This document shows, piece after piece, positions 18,152 to 26,049 of a DNA stretch of 64,000 bases. The position numbers were made by a program, and so were the translations under genes. The stretch is from Planctomycetales bacterium (GTDB lineage: Bacteria; Planctomycetota; Planctomycetia; Planctomycetales; Planctomycetaceae). The stretch covers positions 1 to 64,000 of the forward strand of contig JANQPT010000039.1 of assembly GCA_028285345.1 (NCBI GenBank), in the 5' to 3' direction. The notes under the pieces were generated by a model. That model was not told the origin of the DNA and did no database searches. It saw only the letters and a program-made list of their open reading frames with translations. Numbering within the stretch: the first letter of the stretch is position 1; each line of letters opens with the position of its first letter.

Positions 18152-18823
18152 TCAGCCGGCCGGTCCTTGTGCCGCGGGCTGCGGTTGATTGAGCTGTTGA
18201 TCCACCACCGATCTGGCCGGTTCGCCCCGGTAAAGTGATTCGTAAATGTGCCGCGCGCGCTTCACACGTTCCTGGTTCTGACCCGCTTTGAATTCCTTGA
18301 GTATCTTGGCGATGTTTTCTTCCGGCATCCCCCGCATCAATATCACGTCTTCCTCGAGCTTGAGATCCATCAACCGGTCGACTGCGTCCTTCGGTTTTGA
18401 CTGCAATAGCACTCCGCGCGCCAACTCCGTCGATTCGGCCGTGATCTTCTCGTTCACTTTCTGCAATTCAGCCTCGAAAACCGCGCGATCCTTGCGGAGA
18501 TCTTCCTGTTGCTGCGTCACTTCCGCTCGAATATTCATCACATCTTCGAAGAGCTGTTTGGCCAAGCCTTCCCGCTCTTCGAAATCCAAGATGGCCATAA
18601 CTCGCTGATTGTCGATGTCTCCCATTGAAGTCTGTTGGCCGTCCTGCTCCTGATCGTCGTCACCAACTCCCATGAACTCTTCGCCGGTCAGAATGACTTC
18701 GATTTCGCGAAACGTACGGCTGTTCAATTGTCCGCGCGACCAGAGCAACCCCAGTCCCACCGTTTCGGTGATCACGGTTGCAATGCAAAAGCAGGCGAAG
18801 ATGACGATTCCGGTTTTCAGCAC
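18152..18823 (-). CDS. MotE/YlxF-like flagellar accessory membrane protein
   Basis: The product is ~223 aa. One N-terminal membrane helix (TGIVIFACFCIATVITETVGLGLLW) is followed by a coiled coil (~residues 90-150, rich in E/Q/K) and a compact end with AVDRLMDLKLEEDVILMRGMPEENIAKILKEF. That end resembles the MgtE-N-like domain of the chaperone MotE and of YlxF, genes found beside fliJ and fliK in other phyla. The start is a GTG at 18823: AGGAGG lies 7 nt upstream, and the GTG overlaps the fliJ stop (GTGCTGA). Probable role: stator chaperone or hook/rod assembly aid. Confidence 0.7.
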   Translation of the reverse strand: MLKTGIVIFACFCIATVITETVGLGLLWSRGQLNSRTFREIEVILTGEEFMGVGDDDQEQDGQQTSMGDIDNQRVMAILDFEEREGLAKQLFEDVMNIRAEVTQQQEDLRKDRAVFEAELQKVNEKITAESTELARGVLLQSKPKDAVDRLMDLKLEEDVILMRGMPEENIAKILKEFKAGQNQERVKRARHIYESLYRGEPARSVVDQQLNQPQPAAQGPAG

Positions 18824-19272
18824 GACGAATCCTCCTGCGAGCGAGCGGCAGACCAGCACTCTTCCAACTCGAGTTGCCCGGCCCTTGCCAGCGTGAATTC
18901 ATGTTCCGCCTGCTGTTTTTCCGACAATCGTTCCAACACCTGGACGTCCCGATCCGCCTCGACCAAAGTCTGCCGGCACAGGTCAATCTCCGCCGCGACC
19001 ATTTCGCGTTGACGGCCGAGTTGAGAGAGTGCTGCGGTAATCTGCCCCACGTAAAACCGGCGGGCGGCTGCGGCGTCGATGTTGAGTTCGGCGGCGTTGT
19101 TCAATTCGCGCAGATGTTGAAGCTGGTCGATCCGCAGTTGCGTCATCCGCTCCTGCTCCGCTTCTAATTCCGCTGCGCGCATTAGTACCTTGGCCAACGC
19201 CTCCCGGCACTCGTCGCGGCGGCGGCAGCGGTAATTCAACAGCGTCTGGAGTCGAAACTTGAATTGAGACAC
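18817..19272 (-). CDS. fliJ: Flagellar export protein FliJ
   Basis: The product is 151 aa, almost wholly a two-stranded alpha coiled coil with heptad Leu/Ala. FKFRLQTLLNYRCRRRDECREALAK at the start is typical of FliJ. FliJ is the central stalk of the FliI ATPase ring and couples it to FlhA. Assignment rests on length, predicted coiled coil and position immediately after fliI, since FliJ sequences diverge strongly. Its stop overlaps the next gene by 7 nt. Confidence 0.88.
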   Translation of the reverse strand: MSQFKFRLQTLLNYRCRRRDECREALAKVLMRAAELEAEQERMTQLRIDQLQHLRELNNAAELNIDAAAARRFYVGQITAALSQLGRQREMVAAEIDLCRQTLVEADRDVQVLERLSEKQQAEHEFTLARAGQLELEECWSAARSQEDSSC

Positions 19273-19387
19273 GATCTATCAACCAACGGCGGCAATGCCG
19301 ATGCAATTTGAAGGCCCGGCTGGGCTGAACGAATCTTCGTTTACTTAAGTGCTGAAACAACAGACGACCGGAAGTCTTAGCCGGTTA

Positions 19388-20761
19388 TCACTGTGCCGTC
19401 GCGCCGGCGACGGCAACGGGCTCCTCAGCACCCTCTGTCGAATCGGTCTTGGCCAGTGAAACACGATCCGTTTCCAAGCCAATCAGCCGTTCAATGCTGC
19501 TCTCCAATGCGGCCGATTCATTCATCCCTTGCTGCAAATACTGCTGAATCTGCTCTCGCATCTTCAGGCTGACGTCGACCAAGTGATTCGAGCCGGTTTG
19601 GTATGCCCCAATTGAGATCAGATCCTCAGAGTCCCGATAGGCCGCCAACATTTGCCGCATCCCAGCGGCGGCGGCACGGTGTTCTTCCGTCGTAATATCG
19701 GGCATCGACCGGCTGATACTGGCCAACACATCGACCGCCGGCCAATGCGCCTGATGGGCCAGCTTTCGAGATAACATGATGTGTCCGTCCAAGATGCCGC
19801 GTACTGTATCTGAAATCGGCTCATTGGCATCGTCGGCTTCAACCAAGACGGTGTAAAAACCGGTAATACTCCCCCGATCGTTACGCCCGCTACGCTCCAG
19901 CAGCCGCGGCAGTAACGAAAACACGCTCGGAGGATAGCCCCGCGTCGCCGGCGGCTCCCCAGCCGCAAGCCCGATTTCACGCTGAGCCAGTGCGAAACGG
20001 GTCACGCTGTCCATCATCAACAGCACGTCCCGGCCCTGATCTCGAAAGAATTCGGCCACCGCCGTCCCTACGAACGCCGCACGTAGCCGTTGCAGTGCCG
20101 GCGCATCGCTCGTCGCGACGATCAATACGCTTCGCGCCAGACCCTCGGGACCGAGATCTTTTTCAATAAACTCACGCACTTCCCGGCCCCGCTCGCCAAC
20201 TAATACGACGACATTCACGTCCGCCGTGCTGCCGCGGGCCATCTGTCCCATCAGCACGCTCTTGCCGACGCCGCTGCCGGCAAAGATTCCCAGCCGCTGC
20301 CCCCGACCGCAGGTAAGCAAACCGTCAATCGCGCGAATTCCCGTCCCCAACGGAGCGTCAATTCGCGGACGGCTCAATGGTGACGTCGGTTCCGCATGCA
20401 ATGGGACCCGATGAGGCAGCGCGACGGGAACGCCGCCGTCGATCAATTGGCCCCGACCGTCCAGCACTCGCCCCAGCAATTGATCGCCGACCCGTATCCC
20501 CGGAACGCTCTGCACCAGTTTCACACGGTTCCCGCGGCGAATGCCGGTTAGTTCGTCGTACGGCAGCAACAACGTGTGCTCACCCTGAAAACCGATGACC
20601 TCCGCTTCGACGGAATGGCCGTTCTCGGCTTCGATTTCACAGACCGATCCCAATGGCGCCGGAAAATCGCTCACAGCCACCGTTAAGCCCACGATCTTCG
20701 TCACACTGCCTGTGAGTCCAACTGGAAGAATTTTCTGAATGTGTTCTTTAAAAGCCAGCAT
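19388..20761 (-). CDS. fliI: Flagellum-specific ATP synthase FliI
   Basis: The product is 457 aa from the ATG at 20761, close to the family norm; a longer frame adds 27 residues without homology. The Walker A motif is AGSGVGKS at residues 161-168, GERGREVREFIE follows at 189-200, and Walker B is VLLMMDSVTRFALAQREIG. PPSVFSLLPRLLERSGR and GSITGFYTVLVEADDANEPISDT are further FliI/F1-beta-type signatures. It energises type III export together with FliH and FliJ. The C-terminus ends in an Ala-rich tail. Confidence 0.98.
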   Translation of the reverse strand: MLAFKEHIQKILPVGLTGSVTKIVGLTVAVSDFPAPLGSVCEIEAENGHSVEAEVIGFQGEHTLLLPYDELTGIRRGNRVKLVQSVPGIRVGDQLLGRVLDGRGQLIDGGVPVALPHRVPLHAEPTSPLSRPRIDAPLGTGIRAIDGLLTCGRGQRLGIFAGSGVGKSVLMGQMARGSTADVNVVVLVGERGREVREFIEKDLGPEGLARSVLIVATSDAPALQRLRAAFVGTAVAEFFRDQGRDVLLMMDSVTRFALAQREIGLAAGEPPATRGYPPSVFSLLPRLLERSGRNDRGSITGFYTVLVEADDANEPISDTVRGILDGHIMLSRKLAHQAHWPAVDVLASISRSMPDITTEEHRAAAAGMRQMLAAYRDSEDLISIGAYQTGSNHLVDVSLKMREQIQQYLQQGMNESAALESSIERLIGLETDRVSLAKTDSTEGAEEPVAVAGATAQ

Positions 20762-20857
20762 CGTCTCGTATTCAAATGGTGAATTAAATCGCTCGCAGTT
20801 TTTGTCGTGTGCGTCGTTGTATTTGGATCGTCGACGAGTCACTCTCGTCTACGTACT

Positions 20858-21565
20858 TCAGTCCATGAGTTCTTCAGCGATCCGTGACAGTTTTGTCTCA
20901 AGCTGCGCATCGATTGTTCCCTGTTGGGTCTGCACGACACAGCCGCCCGCTGAGACGTTGGGATCCGCAACAATTTCTGTGCTCCCCGCCGGCGACAACG
21001 ACGCCAGCACTTTGTTAATCCACTCACCGAGATTCTCGACGTCAATGGGATGCATGCGGAGTTGAATCTGCGGGCTCGCCGCCGCCAGCTCCAATGCTTC
21101 CAAGACAGAATCGCGCACGAGCTCGGGACGTTGTTGCAATTCGCGCCGCAGTATCTTCTCCGCAATCGCCACGCTGAGTTGGATCGCCGCATCTTGCCAT
21201 TCGGCCAGCCAGCGATTCCGCTCCTCATCCAAAGCCCGCGCAGCTGCTTCCAGTGCGGGCAAGGTCGTACTCAACTGGGCGGCAGACTTACGGGCCGCCG
21301 ATTCGTCGATCAGGGCTTGTTGCTCTTTGAGTGCTTCTTCCCGCCCCTCACGCACGCCGACGTCCCACCCGAGGCCGTGAGCCGTGCTCCGCATTTGGTC
21401 GGCTTCCGACTGCGCGTCGAGCAGGATCTGCCGTGCTTGGTCACGAATCTGCTCGATGTAGCCGTCGCACCGCCGCTGCAAATCTTCATAGTTGAACGCC
21501 ACTTTGGAGCCCAAGCTCCGCAAATCGTTGGCTTTCAACAGTCGAGTCGATTCTGTTGCCGTCAT
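20858..21565 (-). CDS. fliH: Flagellar assembly protein FliH
   Basis: The product is ~235 aa from the ATG at 21565; a frame open to 21658 adds 31 residues that look unrelated. The middle (residues ~30-130) is an Ala/Gln/Glu-rich coiled coil including AHGLGWDVGVREGREEALKE. The C-terminal domain has LAEWQDAAIQLSVAIAEKILRREL and VGADPNVSAGG-like sequence (EIVADPNVSAGGCVVQT), matching FliH/SctL and V-ATPase E-subunit-like proteins. FliH dimers hold FliI at the base of the export machine. It sits between fliG and fliI. Confidence 0.93.
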   Translation of the reverse strand: MTATESTRLLKANDLRSLGSKVAFNYEDLQRRCDGYIEQIRDQARQILLDAQSEADQMRSTAHGLGWDVGVREGREEALKEQQALIDESAARKSAAQLSTTLPALEAAARALDEERNRWLAEWQDAAIQLSVAIAEKILRRELQQRPELVRDSVLEALELAAASPQIQLRMHPIDVENLGEWINKVLASLSPAGSTEIVADPNVSAGGCVVQTQQGTIDAQLETKLSRIAEELMD

Positions 21566-21733
21566 GCTGCGTTCACCATTTCCTTGCTCAAACTTCGGTG
21601 CGTCTCGCGTACTGATTCCGGCACAGATTGCGTAATGTCCCGCAGTCGCATCGAGCAAATCCTCGCGCTGGGCGCTGTCGGACCGGTGACATCACCACCC
21701 AGATTGAGTTGGACGATGCGTGGGTCCTGTTGG

Positions 21734-22786
21734 TTATGTAATCAGTTGCTCCGTTTCTCCGCCGGTACTCACTGTGATCTCTCCGCTGTCCTCCAATCGG
21801 CGAATCGTATCGACGATTTGCTGCTGCATCGCCTCCACGTCGCTGAGTTTGACCGGCCCCAAGTAGTCCATTTCTTCCTGCAACATCGCGGCCGCGCGCT
21901 GTGAGAGATTGCCGGAAATCTTGCCTTTGAGATCCTCCGACGCCCCTTTGAGCGCCAATGCCCATTGGCTGTTGTCGACCTCTTTGAGCAACGCTTGGAT
22001 CGACTTGTCGTCAAGTTTGAGAATATCGTCGAACACGAACATCAATCTCTTGATCTCGTCGACGAGGTCCGGATTGTCTTGTTCCAAGTTTTCCAAGATT
22101 CCCTTGTTCGTCATGCGGTCGGTCACGTTGAGGATTTGCGCCACTGAGCCGACGCCGCCCGCTTTCTCCATCGATTGGCTAAACATCGTCCGCATCCGCG
22201 TATGCAAGCTGCTCTCGACGTCGCGAATGACTTCGGGACTGGTCTGTTCCATCGTGGCGACCCGGCGCACCACGTCCATCTGTTTGTCTGACGGCAACCC
22301 AGCTAAAACCTCCGCGGCCAGGCTGGAGGGCAGGTGCGACATGATCAGCGCGATCGTCTGCGGATGTTCTTCAATGATAAACGTGATCACGTTCTCCGCC
22401 GAAACTTTGTGCAGAAACCCGAACGGCACCGAGCTCATCGACTGCCGCAGCGAATCGATGATCTCCGCCGCCTGCTCTTTGCCCATCGACTGCTCAAGCA
22501 GAGCGTAGGCGTGTTCGACGCCGCCCGATTCAATGTGCCGCCGCGCGCGACCCTGGAGATAGAATTCCTCCAGGACTGCTTCCTGTTCTTCCTGGGTGAC
22601 GTCGTCGAGGCGGGCGATCTCCAATGCGACTTGTTCGATTGCGTCTTTGTTGAGCTGGCTGAGAATCTCGGCCGACGTCGCTCTGTCCAAGCTGAGCAAC
22701 AACACAGCCGACTTGCGGATGTTCTTCATCCGAGCTTGACTCGTTGATTGCATCGACGCCGGAGTTGCAGAGGGTGGGGAAGTCAC
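21734..22786 (-). CDS. fliG: Flagellar motor switch protein FliG
   Basis: The product is up to 350 aa. FliG N, middle and C-terminal domains are all present: KSAVLLLSLDRATSAEILSQL near the start, then FIIEEHPQTIALIMSHLPSSLAAEVL (EHPQ motif), and IKRLMFVFDDILKLDDKSIQALLKEVD, the charged torque helix that meets MotA. The final part VDTIRRLEDSGEITVSTGGE is a little extended. The longest frame starts with a GTG at 22786; an ATG at 22753 is also possible because no good ribosome site supports either. It joins FliF to the C-ring. Confidence 0.97.
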   Translation of the reverse strand: MTSPPSATPASMQSTSQARMKNIRKSAVLLLSLDRATSAEILSQLNKDAIEQVALEIARLDDVTQEEQEAVLEEFYLQGRARRHIESGGVEHAYALLEQSMGKEQAAEIIDSLRQSMSSVPFGFLHKVSAENVITFIIEEHPQTIALIMSHLPSSLAAEVLAGLPSDKQMDVVRRVATMEQTSPEVIRDVESSLHTRMRTMFSQSMEKAGGVGSVAQILNVTDRMTNKGILENLEQDNPDLVDEIKRLMFVFDDILKLDDKSIQALLKEVDNSQWALALKGASEDLKGKISGNLSQRAAAMLQEEMDYLGPVKLSDVEAMQQQIVDTIRRLEDSGEITVSTGGETEQLIT

Positions 22787-22860
22787 GGGATGTGTCTACC
22801 AGTTTTGTTTTAATGAGAGTGTTATCTAAATAATTTGCCGCTGATCAGCCGGACAGCCAT

Positions 22861-24474
22861 TTATGACAGCCATTTATTAAGGACGGCGGCAGCCATCTCA
22901 GGATTGTCTTGCACCAAGAATTGCACGTCGTCACGTCGCGACGGCGGCGGCGGATCCGGCTCGCGCACCGGTTCGGTCGGCTCTTCCGGCTGCGGCGGGT
23001 TTAAGATCGCATCAATGTCCGGTTCGGGAACCGGAGCGGTACCCTTCAGGCTGCGGTTGAGCAAAAACAACGCGGCGAGTGCAAACAAGCCGAGTCCAAC
23101 GGCCCGGCCGTAGGACTGAACCGCGCCGCTCGCCTGTTCCATGATTCCCGGCCCTTCCTCCGGATCCGGTTCCAAAAAGGGAGGGGAGAAGATCGTAACC
23201 CGCGTGAGCGGATCCACGCCGGTCGGCGCGGTGATGAATTGCGCGATTGCCTGCGTGACTTTCGGTTTGAATTCGGTTTCTTTGGCCAGGATCAGGTTCT
23301 GGTACGACGCCTTCTCTTCGTCCGGGGCATCCGTTGCCGGCTTGGTCACGCCTTCCTGCTCAAGCAGTTCCTCGTAATAACTTCTGGGGATCGTAATCGT
23401 CGCTGACGAACTGACCACGCGCAGACCTTGAGTAACACCCACCGACTCAGTACCACCGGTGACACTTCGTTGTTCGGACTGGTCGGACGCGCTGTCCCGC
23501 TCAGCTCTAGGCGCTGCCGCGGCCCGCACTTGCTGAGGTTGGTTGGCGGTGTTACCCGGCTCGGCCCGCCGTTCGTTTTCACGCACCGTCTCGGTTTGGC
23601 TTTTCGTCGACCGTTCGAGGGCGACTGCCTTGGGATCAAATTTTACGGTTCGCGTGCGCGTCCTTTCGTCCTTCTCCAATTCCACATTCACCGTCACGAC
23701 CACGCCGCGGATGTGGGTCAGCGCATTTTCGATTTGCCGCTGGAGGGTCGCCTCTTGTTCGCTGCGCACACGAAAATAGAGTTCGTTGGGATCGTCTTTC
23801 TTGAGCATGTGTGACCGCCCCGTCGCCAGATTGATCACTGCCACATTCTGCGGGTCGAGTCCACCGACGGCGTAGGCGACCGACGTCGCCATTGCTTCGA
23901 CCTCATTCGGCCGCAGCTCCCGCTTTCCCTTCATTAGCACCGAAACGATGCCGGTCAGCTTCGAGCGCGTTGCGAATCCGCGGCGGCGGGGCGCCGGCGT
24001 CCATTCCACGGTCGCAAAGCGGACATCCTCCATTTTGAGGATCTCTTTCGCCTTTTTCTTCATCTTCAACTGGCCAAGAAGTTCACGCGTTTCCGTCGGC
24101 GAATCCATCATGCCGATTTTCTGCAATCCCTCGGAAACAATGTCCTCGATTTCCGGAGAAATCACGTCGCTGCCGGCCAGCGCCTTGGCATATTCATCCT
24201 TCTGGCCCTTGGGAACCAGAATGCTCGCACCCTGACGCCGAAAATCGTTGAGCCCCGCATTGATCAGCGCATCTTCGACGTCGCGTATCTGATATTCCTC
24301 GCGCAAACTGCCCCCCAGCAACGGCACGTAATCCGAGCCGCTCCCCTTGTACGAATAGATCAGAGGCGCCGCCACCAGCAGCGCTATGATCACCGTGTAC
24401 GTGCCCTTTTGGCTGGGACTGAACGAATTCCACAGCTGGCCGAGCTGTTTTAGTGAGTTTTGAATGCCTTCCAT
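22861..24474 (-). CDS. fliF: Flagellar MS-ring protein FliF
   Basis: The product is 537 aa. The first membrane helix (~residues 25-42, YTVIIALLVAAPLIYSY) precedes the ring-building motifs with YVPLLGGSLREEYQIRDVEDAL and VAYAVGGLDPQNVAVINLATGR. A Ser/Gln/Ala-rich linker and the SSSATITIPRSYYEELLEQ segment follow. The second helix is YGRAVGLGLFALAALFLLNRSL. The C-terminal cytoplasmic tail is Pro/Glu-rich and ends in FLVQDNPEMAAAVLNKWLS, the FliG-binding motif. It forms the MS ring around the export gate. Confidence 0.97.
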   Translation of the reverse strand: MEGIQNSLKQLGQLWNSFSPSQKGTYTVIIALLVAAPLIYSYKGSGSDYVPLLGGSLREEYQIRDVEDALINAGLNDFRRQGASILVPKGQKDEYAKALAGSDVISPEIEDIVSEGLQKIGMMDSPTETRELLGQLKMKKKAKEILKMEDVRFATVEWTPAPRRRGFATRSKLTGIVSVLMKGKRELRPNEVEAMATSVAYAVGGLDPQNVAVINLATGRSHMLKKDDPNELYFRVRSEQEATLQRQIENALTHIRGVVVTVNVELEKDERTRTRTVKFDPKAVALERSTKSQTETVRENERRAEPGNTANQPQQVRAAAAPRAERDSASDQSEQRSVTGGTESVGVTQGLRVVSSSATITIPRSYYEELLEQEGVTKPATDAPDEEKASYQNLILAKETEFKPKVTQAIAQFITAPTGVDPLTRVTIFSPPFLEPDPEEGPGIMEQASGAVQSYGRAVGLGLFALAALFLLNRSLKGTAPVPEPDIDAILNPPQPEEPTEPVREPDPPPPSRRDDVQFLVQDNPEMAAAVLNKWLS

Positions 24475-24529
24475 GGCGCGGATTTGTCGTTATTGAAGAG
24501 TTGATGAAGTATTGAAGTTGAAACTAGTT

Positions 24530-24631
24530 GTAGGGTCCGCTGTGCGGACCGAAGCGTTTGATTCGTAGCGTCAATAGATTTTCTGAAGGTTCGATGATGG
24601 CAGAGATAACGGTCCGCACAGCGGACCCTAC
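24530..24631. repeat. ~100-bp palindromic element between fliE and fliF
   Basis: The two ends are perfect 21-bp inverted copies (24530-24550 and 24611-24631), and each arm itself folds as GGTCCGC-TGT-GCGGACC. The 60 bp between them show no gene. The layout matches the elements at 55644 and 56993, suggesting one dispersed family of REP/BIME or MITE type. It sits inside the flagellar operon and would form a strong hairpin in the message between fliE and fliF. Confidence 0.85.
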
Positions 24632-24667
24632 GGAAGTTGTGTTGACGGCACTTCCCGTGTCGGCAGG

Positions 24668-24985
24668 TTAGAACCGCATGTCCTTGATTTCGTTATAGGC
24701 GTCGATCAGTTTGTTGCGAATTTGCAGCATCGTGCGAAAGGCCAATTCCGACTTTTTCAGGGCAATCATCGCCTGCACCTGTGTCTCCCCCTCCCCGAGC
24801 AACGACGCCTCGATCGCCGCGTTCGCCTGCATCTGTTGTGCGCCGATCTTGCTCATCGAATCCAGCAACATCTGTTGAAAGTCCACCGGCGAGTCGTCGC
24901 CCACGCCGGTGCCAATCGGCGTAAACATCTGCTGCGGCATTGCCGGAAAAATGTTCGGACCAGGGCTGTTGAATGAAACTGGCAT
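24668..24985 (-). CDS. fliE: Flagellar hook-basal body protein FliE
   Basis: The product is 105 aa, the usual FliE size. The N-terminus is Pro-rich and variable. The conserved C-terminal part reads DFQQMLLDSMSKIGAQQMQAN, then QVQAMIALKKSELAFRTMLQIRNKLIDAYNEIKDMRF, which is a clear FliE signature. It joins the MS ring to the rod and is the first rod protein exported. It follows flgC by 37 nt; the palindromic element separates it from fliF. Confidence 0.97.
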   Translation of the reverse strand: MPVSFNSPGPNIFPAMPQQMFTPIGTGVGDDSPVDFQQMLLDSMSKIGAQQMQANAAIEASLLGEGETQVQAMIALKKSELAFRTMLQIRNKLIDAYNEIKDMRF

Positions 24986-25022
24986 GGCAAATCCCTATTT
25001 CAGTTCCCTTTCTTGATTCGCA

Positions 25023-25430
25023 TCAAGCCAAAATCTCCAGCGACTTGTTGAACATCGTCTTGGACATCTCCACGGCGGAGACATTCGCCTCATAAGCCCG
25101 GCTGGCGGCGATCGCATTTACAAATTCGGTCACGATGTCAAAACTGGGGTACGCCACCATTCCCGTCTTCGGGTTGGCGTCGGGATGACCCGGTTCGTAT
25201 TCCAGGCGCGGAGGTGAATTGTCGATGTGAACTTCATACTGCACCGGCACGCCTTCGGTCATTCCGTCGCTTGCGGCAGTGTCGGCGGAAAAGGTGATAT
25301 ACCGCCGCTGATACGCACCGCCGTCGGCATCCCGCGTCGTATCGACATTGGCGATATTGCCGGCAATGGTGTTCATCCACTGCCGCTGGGCCGCCAATCC
25401 CGATGCGCTAATATCAAGTGCTTTGAACAT
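25023..25430 (-). CDS. flgC: Proximal rod protein FlgC
   Basis: The product is 135 aa. The start MFKALDISASGLAAQRQWMNTIAGNIANVDTT is the D0 rod signature, and MVAYPSFDIVTEFVNAIAASRAYEANVSAVEMSKTMFNKSLEILA is the conserved FlgC end. The middle region contains the GGAYQRRYITFSAD insertion typical of FlgC. Together with FlgB and FliE it builds the proximal rod. Gene order flgB-flgC-fliE-fliF is the classic core. Confidence 0.98.
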   Translation of the reverse strand: MFKALDISASGLAAQRQWMNTIAGNIANVDTTRDADGGAYQRRYITFSADTAASDGMTEGVPVQYEVHIDNSPPRLEYEPGHPDANPKTGMVAYPSFDIVTEFVNAIAASRAYEANVSAVEMSKTMFNKSLEILA

Positions 25431-25487
25431 GGTATTTCTTCAAATTTAATCTGTATTAGAAGTCAGTTGGTTGCTTCGCCGGCAGCA

Positions 25488-25967
25488 TCAGACGCGCTCG
25501 GTAATCACGTGCTCCAGCAGCGACATTTGGGAATTGATGATTTGAACTGCGTAACTTTGCAGCATGGCGTTTTTGGTTACTTCCATGATTTGCTGCTCAA
25601 TGCTGCGGTTGTTTCCGTCTTGAAACGTCAAGTTTTCAGGTGGAGCTTCGATCGCCTCGAACAGTTTCGGCGTAAATATCTCTGACAGATCCTTGGGGCC
25701 GGAGCCTCCGGCGGCCGGCGGCGAAACTCCCGGCGACGCGAACGGATATGAGGGATACGCACTTTGAGTTTGTCTCGGCTGATGCAGCCTCTCCACCGCC
25801 GTTCGCAGTGCGGCCTGGAACTTGTTCACATCCAAGTCCCGCATGCGGTAATCGTCGGTATTGATGTTGGCGATATTCCCGGCGAGCACTTCCTGCCGCC
25901 GCTCGGTGAACGTCGCCACCTGCTCCAGCAAGGGAATCGTTGTCGATTGAAATAGCGACTCAATCAT
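25488..25967 (-). CDS. flgB: Proximal rod protein FlgB
   Basis: The product is 159 aa. PLLEQVATFTERRQEVLAGNIANINTDDYRMRDLD is the FlgB N-terminal signature, and DGNNRSIEQQIMEVTKNAMLQSYAVQIINSQMSLLEHVI is its C-terminal one. A short Pro/Ser/Gly-rich insert (~residues 65-85) lies between. It forms the first rod layer on FliE. The gene starts 82 nt after the NtrC-like regulator and 57 nt before flgC. Confidence 0.98.
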   Translation of the reverse strand: MIESLFQSTTIPLLEQVATFTERRQEVLAGNIANINTDDYRMRDLDVNKFQAALRTAVERLHQPRQTQSAYPSYPFASPGVSPPAAGGSGPKDLSEIFTPKLFEAIEAPPENLTFQDGNNRSIEQQIMEVTKNAMLQSYAVQIINSQMSLLEHVITERV

Positions 25968-26049
25968 GGCAATTTGACCGTACGAGTTTGCGTCAGGTCG
26001 AGGTTTCCGTGTGTACTCTGTTTTGACAAAAATCGTTCAACATCAAGGA

